Assembly (NCBI GenBank): GCA_027451915.1
Contig: DAIDHU010000448.1
Location: 1-25,217, forward strand
Source: Thiomonas sp.
GTDB lineage: Bacteria; Pseudomonadota; Gammaproteobacteria; Burkholderiales; Burkholderiaceae_C
Direction: 5' to 3'
DNA length: 25,217 bases
Each line of letters starts with the position of its first letter. Positions within the stretch are counted from its first letter, which is position 1. Below the pieces are notes generated by a model. It was not told the origin of the DNA and searched no databases. It worked only from the letters and a program-made list of their open reading frames with translations. Position numbers and translations under genes: made by a program. Of this stretch, positions 1 through 8,477 are shown one piece after another.

Positions 1-1584
1 CTGCTGGTCGCGCTTCTGGTCGTGCTGGCCGGCGTGGCCCTCGCGAACATGCAGGCGATGAAACGCGCCACCGACGAGGCCACCAAGGTCGCCTGGCCCG
101 AGGCCCACAAGGTCAGCGAGGTCAAGACCGACATCACCCAGATGGCGGTGGACTGCCGCGACCTGCTGCTGAGCAAGGACCCGGCGGAGGAGCAGCGCAT
201 CGCCACCCAGTTGCGCGACAGCGAGCAGGCCAGCCACGCGGTGCTGCGCGAGCTGGCCGCCGAGGTGCGCAGCAGCCAGAGCAAGGACCTGCTGGGGCGC
301 ACCGACGAGGGGCTGAGCACCTTCGGTCGCGCGCTGTCGGTGTGCACCAAGGCGCAGACCGCCGGCGGTGACGCGCTGGGCATTTTCCGCGACCAGGTGC
401 GCCCGGCGGAGGCGGCGGTGCAGGGGGATCTGCGGGAGCTGGACAAGCAGTTCGTCGGGCACTTCGGGCAGGCCACAAGCGATGCCGATGCCTCCTACAA
501 CACGGCGCGCGTCGCCTCGGCCGCCACCGGGGCCATCGCGCTGGTGCTGGCGGTGCTGCTGGGCCTGTGGATCACGCGCTCGATCACGCGTCCGCTGCAG
601 CAGGCGGTGGAGCTCGCGCGGCGCGTGGCCGAGGGCGACCTGACGGTGCGGGTGCAAGCCGAGACGCGCGACGAGACGGGCCAGTTGCTGGCCGCGCTGG
701 CCGACATGGTGCAGCGCCTGACCTCCACGCTGAGCATGGTGCGCTCGGCGGCGGACAACCTCTCCGCGGCGTCGACCCAGGTGTCCTCGACCTCGCAGAG
801 CCTGTCGCAGGCCACCACCGAGCAGGCGGCCTCGGTGGAGGAGACCTCGGCCACGCTGGAGCAGGCGGCGGCCTCGATCAAGCAGAACTCGGAGAACGCC
901 AAGGTCACCGATTCCATCGCCCAGCAGGCGGCGGCGCAGGCCGGCGAAGGTGGCCAGGCGGTGGAGCGCACGGTGCAGGCCATGCGCGACATCGCCGAGC
1001 GCATTTCCCTGGTGGACGACATCGCCTACCAGACCAATATGCTGGCGCTCAACGCGGCCATCGAGGCGGCGCGCGCGGCCGAGCACGGCAAGGGCTTCGC
1101 GGTGGTGGCCGCCGAGGTGCGCAAGCTGGCCGAGCGCAGCCAGGTGGCGGCCAAGGAGATCGGCGACCTGGCCAGCGGCTCGCTCAAGCAGGCCGAGCGG
1201 GCGGGGCAGGTGCTGGGGGAGATGGTGCCGTCCATCGCGCGCACCTCCTCGCTGGTGCAGGAGATCGCCGCCGCCTCGGACGAACAGTCGGGGGGCATGC
1301 AGCAGATCAACGCTGCGGTGAGCCAGCTCAACGGGGTCACCCAGCAGAATGCCTCGGCCTCGGAGGAGCTGGCCGCCACCGCCGAGGAGATGAACGCGCA
1401 GGCCCAGCAGTTGCTGGAAAGCGTCAGCCGCTTCAAGCTGGCGGACGAACAGGCCGGGGGCTTCGCGCCGCCCCAGGCGCGCCCGGCGCAGGCGCGCACG
1501 CAGCGCGCCGCCGCGCGCCCTCCCGCGGGCTTCGCGCCGCAGGCCGCCTTCGTCGAGTCGGGCGAGGCCTTCGTGAAGTTCTGA
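1..1584 (+). CDS. Methyl-accepting chemotaxis protein, 5'-truncated by window edge
   Basis: Transmembrane chemoreceptor that would control CheA through CheW. The frame is open from base 1, so the start codon and most of the first membrane helix lie outside the window. The visible order is: the end of TM1 (about nt 1-45), a helical periplasmic domain of the 4HB type (about nt 50-510), TM2 (about nt 515-575), HAMP (about nt 575-735) and the cytoplasmic signalling domain (about nt 790-1435). The hairpin tip, IAYQTNMLALNAAIEAARA, is at about nt 1021-1077 and is followed by the GKGFAVVAAEVRKLAERS segment. Glu/Gln-rich methylation helices flank the tip. A Pro/Ala/Arg-rich linker leads to a C-terminus ending in EAFVKF. 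The NWETF-type CheR/CheB docking pentapeptide is absent. The ligand cannot be inferred. Confidence 0.96.
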   Translation: MLVALLVVLAGVALANMQAMKRATDEATKVAWPEAHKVSEVKTDITQMAVDCRDLLLSKDPAEEQRIATQLRDSEQASHAVLRELAAEVRSSQSKDLLGRTDEGLSTFGRALSVCTKAQTAGGDALGIFRDQVRPAEAAVQGDLRELDKQFVGHFGQATSDADASYNTARVASAATGAIALVLAVLLGLWITRSITRPLQQAVELARRVAEGDLTVRVQAETRDETGQLLAALADMVQRLTSTLSMVRSAADNLSAASTQVSSTSQSLSQATTEQAASVEETSATLEQAAASIKQNSENAKVTDSIAQQAAAQAGEGGQAVERTVQAMRDIAERISLVDDIAYQTNMLALNAAIEAARAAEHGKGFAVVAAEVRKLAERSQVAAKEIGDLASGSLKQAERAGQVLGEMVPSIARTSSLVQEIAAASDEQSGGMQQINAAVSQLNGVTQQNASASEELAATAEEMNAQAQQLLESVSRFKLADEQAGGFAPPQARPAQARTQRAAARPPAGFAPQAAFVESGEAFVKF

Positions 1585-1619
1585 GCCAGAGCCCCGAGGC
1601 GATATGCGACAAACTTCCC

Positions 1620-1647
1620 GCCGCGTGGACTGTGACGTCCGCGCGGC
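1620..1647 (+). terminator. Strong stem-loop after the chemoreceptor gene
   Basis: Arms 1620-1630 and 1637-1647 pair over 11 bp with one G-U wobble, around a 6-nt loop, starting 36 nt after the chemoreceptor stop codon. No T-run follows, so it may be a non-canonical terminator or a 3'-end stabiliser rather than a classic intrinsic terminator. Confidence 0.4.
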
Positions 1648-1699
1648 AGCGCGAGGCGTGCTGCCCTGAGCCAGACCCAAGCGGCCCGCGAAGCGCGAC

Positions 1700-4600
1700 A
1701 TGGCAAAAGTACCCGAGCAAGGCGCCTGCCCGGAGTCCGTATGCGTCCTCCTGGCGCTTGACATCGCCGCGCTGGGCTGCGCGGTGGCGGCGCTGGGGGA
1801 ACTGAGCCTCAATGTGTTGTTCCTGCGCCTGGGCCTGGTCTCCCAGGTGGAAGTGTTGTCGAGCTTGCTCCTGGGTCTGGTCATGTGCGGTGCCGCGATG
1901 GCGGCCGTGTCGCGCCTGCGGGGCATCCGTGCGTGGCTGCATGACCGGGAAGACCGCCGCATCCTTGCGGCCGCCGCAGTCGCGCTGCTCCTGGCGGGCT
2001 ATTTATCGGCCATGCTCGCCGTCGCGGCCATCGGCGAGCACGAGCGCCGCAGCGTGGCACGCGACGTGCGGCGCAGTGCCTCGGCCATCGCTGACCTCGT
2101 TGACGATGCCATCTCCGAGCGCATGCAGCAGGCACGTCTGCTCGCCACGTGGGTCGCGCCGAAATTGACGTCCCCCCGCGCCGCCGACGCCGAGCAGGGG
2201 CGGCGCCATCTGGGTTCCGCGCTGTCGGGCCTGGGCCTGCGCCAATGGACCCTGCTCGGGCCTGAGGCAAGCCAGCGCGCGAACGCGGCGCCCCGCGGCG
2301 CCCCTGCGACCAGTCTGCGCGTGGCTGTGGGCCCCGGTGAACAAGCTCGCCTGAGGGCTGGCGGTGCCGGTTCCGGGGCGAGCTTGTCGCTTCGGCTTCC
2401 CCTCGGGGCGACCTCATCGTCGGAGCGATTGGGGCTGGAGTTTCCGCTCGATATCTGGCGTATCGCCCTGCGACTCGTGCCCCGAGGGTCCGTAGGCGAG
2501 GTGTTCATCTGTCCCTCCGCGCAGGCGTCACCCTCGTGCCTGTCCGAGCGCGCCGGAAGCCCTGCGCCGTCCTCGAAGCCCTCGGAACCGCGGGTGATCG
2601 AGGCGCATGCTCCGATCGGGTCCACCGGGCTGCGCCTGGTCCTGCGCGTCCCGGCGAGGGATCTGTATGGGGCCCTGCTGGACGGTGAGCGCTGGGTGGG
2701 CCTGGCTCTGCCCTTGCTGGCTATGCTCGGGCTGGTGGCGCTGGGAGTGCAACTGCGCCCGTTGGTGCGGCGCCTGCATCGCAGCGAGGTCCGCTTGCGA
2801 AGTGCCTTCGAGGAATCGGGCCTCGGGGTGCTCATGTTCGAACGCGGTGGGCGCATTGTCATGGCCAACGCGGCTCTTTCGCACCTGCTTGGCCGCAGTG
2901 AGCGGGAGCTGCTGTCGCTGCGCCATGTCGCCGACCTCGTGCATCCGGACGAAGGCGCCCTGGCGCGGGCGGCGCTGGCCGACGCCTTCGCGGCCGACGG
3001 AGGCGGCGCGTACTGCGCGCAGAGGCGTTACGCACGGGGTGACGGCGGCTTCGTCACGGTGCGCCTGCATGTGTCGCCGATGATCAACCACCGAGCTCAG
3101 GCGGACGTGGCCGTGGCCTTCGTCCAGGATGTCACGGGCATGCTCGAGCAGGAGCATGCCTTCCGCCGAGAGCATGCCTTCTTGCTGGCCGTGCTGGGCC
3201 AGATGCGCGAAGGCGTTGTCGCCATCGACGAGTCCGGGCGCCTGCGCTACGTCAATCAGGCGGCCACGGCCCACCTGGGCTATGCCCAGACGCGACCCGA
3301 TGTCCAGGCCGACTGGGAGCATGCCGCCGACCTGTACCACCTGGACATGCGAGTGCTCGAGCGCGCGGAGCACCCACTGCGGCGCGCCCTGGAGGGCCAC
3401 GCCGTCGCTCGCCTGGAGTTGCTGGCAGGCCACGGCCGCGATGATTCCTCGCTGTTGCATCTTCAGGCCAGTAGCGAGCCGCTGCGCGACGCGGCGGGCA
3501 AGGCCATCGGAGCGGTACTGATCACCCACGACGTCACCGAGGTGCGCCGCAGTCGGCGAAGGCTCCAGTGGCTGGCCAACCATGACGCGTTGACCGGGCT
3601 GCCCAACCGACACCAGCTTGTCGAGCGCCTGCGCGCGGCGCTGGAGCGCGCCGTGGGAAGCGGGAGCATGCTGGCGGTGCTTTTCCTCGATCTGGATCGC
3701 TTCAAGACCATCAACGAATCCCTGGGTCACGAAGCGGGCGACAGCTTGCTGGTGGAGGTGTCGACTCGCCTGCAGTCCGTGCTGCACGCCGGGGATACCC
3801 TGGCGCGCCTGGGCGGGGACGATTTCGTGGTCCTGCTGGATGCCCTGGCCGATTCAGGCGCTGCGGCGCAGGCCGCCGAGCGTCTGCTCGGCGCGCTGCG
3901 CGCGCCCTTCCAGGTGCGCGGGCGTCCGGTGTACACCGGGGCCAGCGTGGGCATCGCCGTGTGCCCGGCCGACGGCACCGAGGTCGAGCGCTTGCTGCAA
4001 AGGGCCGATGCCGCCTTGTTCCTGGCCAAGCAGGCGTCGCCCGGAAGCTGGCGCTATTTCAGCGAGACCGATGCGCGCGCGATCGAAGACCGCCTGGCGA
4101 TGGAAGGCGACCTGCGCATGGCCGTGGCGGCCGGGGATTTCACGCTGTACTACCAGCCCAAGATCGACGTGCGCGGCGGAGGGCTGCGCGGGGCCGAGGC
4201 CTTGCTGCGCTGGAACCGGCCCGGACGCGGGCGCGTGGCGCCGAACGTGTTCATTCCCCTGCTCGAGGAACTGGGACTGGTGTCTTCCGTGGGGGCGTGG
4301 GTGATCGACGCGGCGTGCGCGCAGCAGGCGCGCTGGCGCGAGCAGGGCCTGGAGCCGGTGCCGGTTGCCGTGAACTGCTCGGCCCGCCAGTTCCACGGTT
4401 CGTCGCTGGTCCAGCAGGTCGCGCACGCGTTGCGGACCCACCGCCTCGACGGACGCCTGCTCGAGGTCGAGGTGACCGAAAGCGTGCTCATGGTGGAACC
4501 CGATCGCGTCGGCGGCGTGCTGCGCGAGCTGCAGCGCCTGGGCGTGGAGTCGGCGATCGATGATTTTGGCACGGGGTACTCGTCTCTCGCCTATCTCAAG

Positions 4601-4867
4601 CGCCTGCCTGTGGGCGCGGTCAAGATCGACCGCGCATTCATCCGCAACCTGCCCGGCGACGCCGAGGATGCGGCGATTGTCCAGGCAATATTGGCGCTGG
4701 CCCGTGCCTTGCGCCACAGGGTGGTGGCCGAAGGCGTGGAGAGCTCGGAACAGCTGGCCTTCCTGCGCGCCCATGGTTGTGACGAATACCAGGGCTTCCT
4801 GTGTACCCCCCCTCTGGCGCCGGACGCCTTCGCGCGGCTCCTGCGCCCGGCAGGCCACCTCGCCTGA
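1700..4867 (+). CDS. Membrane PAS-PAS-GGDEF-EAL cyclic-di-GMP protein
   Basis: A 1055-residue signalling protein for cyclic di-GMP turnover. Hydrophobic segments lie near residues 12-33, 40-70, 88-112 and 333-352. The last two bracket a probable periplasmic sensor region (about 113-330). Then come PAS1 (365-480), PAS2 (495-615), GGDEF (625-785) and EAL (795-1045). The GGDEF signature reads GGDDF (705-709), and the I-site RxxD is HAGD (696-699), so product inhibition is probably lost and cyclase activity is doubtful. The EAL domain keeps EALLRW (833), VNCSARQF (891), the Glu of VTES (925), DDFGTG (954), the Lys of KIDRAF (975), AEGVE (1010) and EYQGF (1029), so it looks active as a phosphodiesterase. 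The start ATG has only a weak upstream GAAG; it was chosen because it keeps the first hydrophobic segment. The gene is convergent with the sugar-acid operon. Confidence 0.95.
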   Translation: MAKVPEQGACPESVCVLLALDIAALGCAVAALGELSLNVLFLRLGLVSQVEVLSSLLLGLVMCGAAMAAVSRLRGIRAWLHDREDRRILAAAAVALLLAGYLSAMLAVAAIGEHERRSVARDVRRSASAIADLVDDAISERMQQARLLATWVAPKLTSPRAADAEQGRRHLGSALSGLGLRQWTLLGPEASQRANAAPRGAPATSLRVAVGPGEQARLRAGGAGSGASLSLRLPLGATSSSERLGLEFPLDIWRIALRLVPRGSVGEVFICPSAQASPSCLSERAGSPAPSSKPSEPRVIEAHAPIGSTGLRLVLRVPARDLYGALLDGERWVGLALPLLAMLGLVALGVQLRPLVRRLHRSEVRLRSAFEESGLGVLMFERGGRIVMANAALSHLLGRSERELLSLRHVADLVHPDEGALARAALADAFAADGGGAYCAQRRYARGDGGFVTVRLHVSPMINHRAQADVAVAFVQDVTGMLEQEHAFRREHAFLLAVLGQMREGVVAIDESGRLRYVNQAATAHLGYAQTRPDVQADWEHAADLYHLDMRVLERAEHPLRRALEGHAVARLELLAGHGRDDSSLLHLQASSEPLRDAAGKAIGAVLITHDVTEVRRSRRRLQWLANHDALTGLPNRHQLVERLRAALERAVGSGSMLAVLFLDLDRFKTINESLGHEAGDSLLVEVSTRLQSVLHAGDTLARLGGDDFVVLLDALADSGAAAQAAERLLGALRAPFQVRGRPVYTGASVGIAVCPADGTEVERLLQRADAALFLAKQASPGSWRYFSETDARAIEDRLAMEGDLRMAVAAGDFTLYYQPKIDVRGGGLRGAEALLRWNRPGRGRVAPNVFIPLLEELGLVSSVGAWVIDAACAQQARWREQGLEPVPVAVNCSARQFHGSSLVQQVAHALRTHRLDGRLLEVEVTESVLMVEPDRVGGVLRELQRLGVESAIDDFGTGYSSLAYLKRLPVGAVKIDRAFIRNLPGDAEDAAIVQAILALARALRHRVVAEGVESSEQLAFLRAHGCDEYQGFLCTPPLAPDAFARLLRPAGHLA

Positions 4868-4902
4868 CCCGTTCACCAGGGCGGATCAGCCCCGGGCCGT
4901 GA

Positions 4903-6345
4903 TCAAGCGCCGGCTACATAGCTGGTCTTGACCGTGGTGTAGAACTCGCGGGCGTAGGCTCCCTGCTCCCGGGGGCCGTAGCTCGAAGCCTTACGCCCTC
5001 CGAAGGGCACGTGGTAATCGACACCGGCCGTGGGAAGATTGACCATGACCATGCCCGCCTCGGCATTGCGGCGGAAATGTTCCGCATGCTTCAGGGATCG
5101 GGTGCAGATGCCCGCGGCCAGGCCGAATTCGGTGTCGTTGCACAGCGCCAGCGCCTGGTCGTAATCGCTGGCGCGGATCACGCTGGCGACCGGTCCGAAG
5201 ACCTCCACCCGGTTCAGGCTCATGTGGGGCGTGGTCTGGGTGAACAACGCGGGGATCTGGTAGAAGCCTCGGGTGCGCCGTTCCTGGACCTCTCCTCCGA
5301 AGCACAGTTCGCCGCCTTCGGCCCGGGCCTGGGCGATGTGGCGCAGATTGCTGTCGAGCTGGCGCTGGTCGACCACCGGGCCGATGTCGGTGCCCGGCTC
5401 CAGCGCGTGGTCGACGCGAAGGCTCGCGAGCCGGTCACGCAGTGCCGAGACGAAGCGATCGTGGATCGCGTCGCAGACGATCAGCCGGCTGGAGGCCGTG
5501 CAGCGCTGGCCGGTGGAGAAATAGGCACCTTGCACGGCGGCGTTGACGGCGGTGTCCAGATCGGCGTCGTCGAGTACCACGAGGGGGTTCTTGCCGCCCA
5601 TCTCGGCCTGCACCTTGGTGCCGTGGCGCGCGCAGGCCTCGATCACCCGCCGGCCCGTGGCCACGGACCCGGTGAAGCTGATCCCGTCGATCTGCTCCGA
5701 GTCGAGCAGGGCCTGCCCCACCACGGGCCCGGCGCCCATGACCAGGTTGAACACGCCGGCGGGCACGCCCTTGCGCTGCAGGATCTCGGCCAGGGCCCAG
5801 GCGCAGCCGGGTACCAGTTCCGCCGGCTTGAACACGACGCAGTTGCCATAGGCCAGCGCGGGCGCGATTTTCCAGGCCGGGATGGCGATGGGGAAATTCC
5901 AGGGGCTGATCAGCCCGACCACGCCAATGGGCTCGCGGTCGATTTCCACGCCGATCCCCGGGCGCACCGAAGGCAGGGTCTGGCCCGCGCAGCGAAGGGC
6001 CTCGCCCGCGAAGAACTTGAAGATCATCGCGGCGCGCGCGACCTCGCCGATTCCCTCCGGGAGGGTCTTGCCCTCTTCGCGCGAAAGAAGGTGGCCGAGC
6101 TCGTCCTTGCGTTCCAGGATCTCGCTGCCCACGGCGTCGAGCAGATCGAATCGTTGTTGCGGCGTGCTGCGCCGCCAGGCGGGCCAGGCGTGGCGCGCGG
6201 CGGAAATCGCCGCGTCGAGCTGGGAGGAATCGGCGTGGCTGTAGACGCCGATCACGTCGTCGGTATCCGAGGGGTTGATGTTGGCCACGGCTTGCGGGCC
6301 GGCCTGCCATTGCCCGTCGATGAGAAGGGGATAGATCTTGTCCAT
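4903..6345 (-). CDS. Alpha-ketoglutarate semialdehyde dehydrogenase (aldehyde dehydrogenase family)
   Basis: A 480-residue NAD(P)-dependent aldehyde dehydrogenase, expected to oxidise 2,5-dioxopentanoate (alpha-ketoglutarate semialdehyde) to alpha-ketoglutarate in the cytoplasm. Visible active-site features are Asn150 in PWNFP, FTGS (224-227) in the cofactor fold, the general base Glu248 in AEMGGKNP and the nucleophile Cys282 in GQRCTA. Length is normal for the family. It is the last gene of the minus-strand operon. Its ATG lies 4 bases after the stop of the keto-deoxy-acid dehydratase gene, with a GAGG ribosome site overlapping that stop, so the two are probably translationally coupled. The family assignment is certain. 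The substrate is inferred from the adjacent dehydratase, whose product is this semialdehyde. A succinate semialdehyde or related specificity is the alternative. Confidence 0.9.
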   Translation of the reverse strand: MDKIYPLLIDGQWQAGPQAVANINPSDTDDVIGVYSHADSSQLDAAISAARHAWPAWRRSTPQQRFDLLDAVGSEILERKDELGHLLSREEGKTLPEGIGEVARAAMIFKFFAGEALRCAGQTLPSVRPGIGVEIDREPIGVVGLISPWNFPIAIPAWKIAPALAYGNCVVFKPAELVPGCAWALAEILQRKGVPAGVFNLVMGAGPVVGQALLDSEQIDGISFTGSVATGRRVIEACARHGTKVQAEMGGKNPLVVLDDADLDTAVNAAVQGAYFSTGQRCTASSRLIVCDAIHDRFVSALRDRLASLRVDHALEPGTDIGPVVDQRQLDSNLRHIAQARAEGGELCFGGEVQERRTRGFYQIPALFTQTTPHMSLNRVEVFGPVASVIRASDYDQALALCNDTEFGLAAGICTRSLKHAEHFRRNAEAGMVMVNLPTAGVDYHVPFGGRKASSYGPREQGAYAREFYTTVKTSYVAGA

Positions 6346-6349
6346 GGCC

Positions 6350-7276
6350 TCAGTTCGCCCAGCGCAGCACCAGGGGATCCAGACCGCGGGCCAGCTCGAG
6401 CAGACTCGCGCGGGTCTGCGGATGCAAGGGCCGCAGCGGGCGCCGGGGGGCGTCGCAGGCGATGATTCCCCCTTCCTTCATCAAGGCTTTCGCGCCCAGC
6501 AGGCCCGTCTGGCGGTTCTCGTAGTTGATCAAGGGAAGCCAGCGCTGGTACTGCTCGATGGCCTGCTCGCGCCTACCGGCGAAATACGCATCGACGATGC
6601 GCCGGATGCCGTCTACGTAGGCCCCGCCCGTCATGGTTCCCGTCGCCCCCGCGTCCAGATCGGCCAGCAGGGTGATGGCCTCCTCGCCATCCCAGGGGCC
6701 CAGCACCTGCGGGCCTCCCAGCCTAAGCAGCTCGCGCAGCTTGGCCGCGGCCTGCGGGGTCTCGATCTTGAAGTAGCGCACCTGCTCGATCTCCTGGACC
6801 ATGCGCGCGAGCAGCGCCGCGCTCATCGGCGTGCCCGCCACGGGAGCGTCCTGGATCAGGATCGGAATGTCCAGGTCCTGGGCCACGTCGCGGTAGAAGT
6901 CGAGCAGCTGGGACTCGTCCACGCGCAGGGTCGCGCCGTGGTAGGGCGGCATGATCATGACCATGGCCGCGCCCCATTGCTGGGCCTGGCGGTTGCGCGC
7001 GGCGCATACCGCCGAGCTGAAGTGGGAGGTGGTCACGATCACCGGAACGCGGCCCTTCACGTGCCCGAGAATCTCCCGGGTCAGCAGCTCGCGCTCGGAG
7101 TCGGAGAGAGCGAACTGTTCAGAGAAGTTGGCCAGGATGCACAGTCCCTGCGCCCCCGCATCCATCATGAAATCCACGCAACGCAGCTGCCCCGGAAGGT
7201 CCAGGGTTCCATCGTCCCGGAAGGGCGTGGGCACGACCGGGAAGACGCCGCGCAGCGCGGCTTGGCCTTGGTTCAT
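6350..7276 (-). CDS. L-2-keto-3-deoxyarabonate dehydratase-like protein (DHDPS/NAL family)
   Basis: A 308-residue class I aldolase-fold protein expected to dehydrate L-2-keto-3-deoxypentonate to alpha-ketoglutarate semialdehyde. The Schiff-base Lys170 sits in YFKIETP. GVFPVVPT (10-17), the LANFSEQF segment (48-55), VTTSH (81-85), QDAP (142-145) and WDGEEAITLL match what I recall of the characterised Azospirillum brasilense L-arabonate pathway enzyme, and differ from ordinary DapA and from 5-keto-4-deoxyglucarate dehydratase. The tyrosine region usual in DapA is replaced by QDAP, as in that enzyme. The ATG overlaps the TGA of the upstream enolase-superfamily gene (ATGA), and the semialdehyde dehydrogenase follows directly, giving two consecutive pathway steps. 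Family is certain; the substrate is strongly suggested by motif and neighbour. Confidence 0.9.
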   Translation of the reverse strand: MNQGQAALRGVFPVVPTPFRDDGTLDLPGQLRCVDFMMDAGAQGLCILANFSEQFALSDSERELLTREILGHVKGRVPVIVTTSHFSSAVCAARNRQAQQWGAAMVMIMPPYHGATLRVDESQLLDFYRDVAQDLDIPILIQDAPVAGTPMSAALLARMVQEIEQVRYFKIETPQAAAKLRELLRLGGPQVLGPWDGEEAITLLADLDAGATGTMTGGAYVDGIRRIVDAYFAGRREQAIEQYQRWLPLINYENRQTGLLGAKALMKEGGIIACDAPRRPLRPLHPQTRASLLELARGLDPLVLRWAN

Positions 7277-8463
7277 TCGATGATCCTGAATTGATCGAGG
7301 TAATCTTCACGAAGTTCCAGTCCGAGCCCCGGCAGGTGGTCATCCAGTTGCAGAAAACCGCCCTCCGCGACGGGTTCGCCCCGGAAGATGTAGTAGAAGA
7401 GTTCGTTGCCCACCTCGACCTCGTGCATCGGGAAGTACTCGCTCATCGGAGAGGCCAGGGTGCTCATCGTGAGGTGGTAGTTGTGCATCTGTCCGGCATG
7501 CGGAATCACGGGCACCGAGTAGGCTTCGCAAAGGGCATTGATCTTGTGCGCCATCGTGATCCCGCCGACCCGGTTGGTGTCGTACTGCACGACCGACACG
7601 GCGCCGCGCTCGAGCAGCTGCTTGAATCCGTACAGGCTGAATTCGTGTTCTCCGCCCGAGATCGGGATGTTGAATCGCCTGCTGAGCTCGGCATAGCCAT
7701 CGATGTCGTCGGCGATCACCGGCTCCTCCAGCCAGCGCGGCTCGAAGCGCTCCAGGCGCGGGAGCATGCGGCGCGCGTATTCCAGATTCCATCCCATGTA
7801 GCACTCGAGCATGAGGTCGTTGTCGTAGCCGATGACCTCTCGCACCGCCTCCACCGCCTTGAGGTTTTCCACCACGCCCTGCTGGCCGTGCGCCGGCCCG
7901 TAGCCAAAGCGCATCTTGAAGGCCCGGAAGCCCTGGGCCAGGAAGCGCGAGGCCTCATCCTGCATGGACCGCAGGTCGGTGCGGTACAGCTTGCTGTAGT
8001 AGCAGGGGATGCGCTCCTTGGTACGCCCGCCCAGCAGCTTGAACACGGGCTTGCCCGTGCTCTTGCCGAGCAGGTCCCACAGGGCGATGTCCACCGCGGA
8101 GATGGCGGCCATGCCCACGCCCTTGCGGCCCCAGGCGTGGATCGCGCGGTACATGCGCTGGTTGAGGTATTCGTAGTCCCAGGGATCCTGGCCCAGCACC
8201 AGGGGCGCGAGGTACTGGTCGATGATTTGCTTGGCGATGCGCGGCGCCAGCGCCACATTGCCCAGGCCGACCAGTCCGTCGTCGGTGTGCACTTCCACCA
8301 CGGTCCAGCCGTGGAAGCGGAAGCTGCGCATGGTGTCCTCGTCCGGGACGACGCCAGGCGGCTCGTAGATGAGGTCCATGGCGTTGGCGCAGAAGCGTGA
8401 CTGCGGAGGCACCGTGGGTCCGGTCCATTCGAACACGCGCGCGCGAATGCGGCTGATTTTCAT
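7273..8463 (-). CDS. Enolase-superfamily sugar-acid dehydratase, L-rhamnonate dehydratase-like
   Basis: A 396-residue mandelate racemase/muconate lactonizing enzyme-type protein expected to remove water from an aldonate, giving a 2-keto-3-deoxy acid. It has the N-terminal capping domain and then the barrel: KMRFGYGP (183-190), metal ligands Glu220 (in LMLECYMGW), Glu246 (in WLEEP) and Glu272 (in SGGEHE), and a catalytic dyad Asp295 (QYD) with His322 (VIPHAG). The His/Asp dyad and overall layout match the rhamnonate dehydratase subgroup. The first metal ligand is Glu where E. coli RhmD has Asp. ATG 8463 was chosen for its AAAGGA ribosome site and the MKISRIR start; the frame stays open further upstream but lies inside the PdxA-like gene. 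Given the downstream enzymes, L-lyxonate or L-arabonate is more likely than L-rhamnonate. Confidence 0.9.
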   Translation of the reverse strand: MKISRIRARVFEWTGPTVPPQSRFCANAMDLIYEPPGVVPDEDTMRSFRFHGWTVVEVHTDDGLVGLGNVALAPRIAKQIIDQYLAPLVLGQDPWDYEYLNQRMYRAIHAWGRKGVGMAAISAVDIALWDLLGKSTGKPVFKLLGGRTKERIPCYYSKLYRTDLRSMQDEASRFLAQGFRAFKMRFGYGPAHGQQGVVENLKAVEAVREVIGYDNDLMLECYMGWNLEYARRMLPRLERFEPRWLEEPVIADDIDGYAELSRRFNIPISGGEHEFSLYGFKQLLERGAVSVVQYDTNRVGGITMAHKINALCEAYSVPVIPHAGQMHNYHLTMSTLASPMSEYFPMHEVEVGNELFYYIFRGEPVAEGGFLQLDDHLPGLGLELREDYLDQFRIIE

Positions 8464-8477
8464 GGGCTGCTGTCCTT

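Noticed and set aside
4884..4904. GATCA/TGATC inverted repeat between the convergent EAL and aldehyde dehydrogenase genes, as a bidirectional terminator
   Set aside because: Only five outer base pairs match, the interior does not pair well and there is no T-run on either strand.
5011..6465. A 484-codon plus-strand frame opposite the aldehyde dehydrogenase gene
   Set aside because: It is the mirror of a well-conserved dehydrogenase gene, and its product is low complexity.
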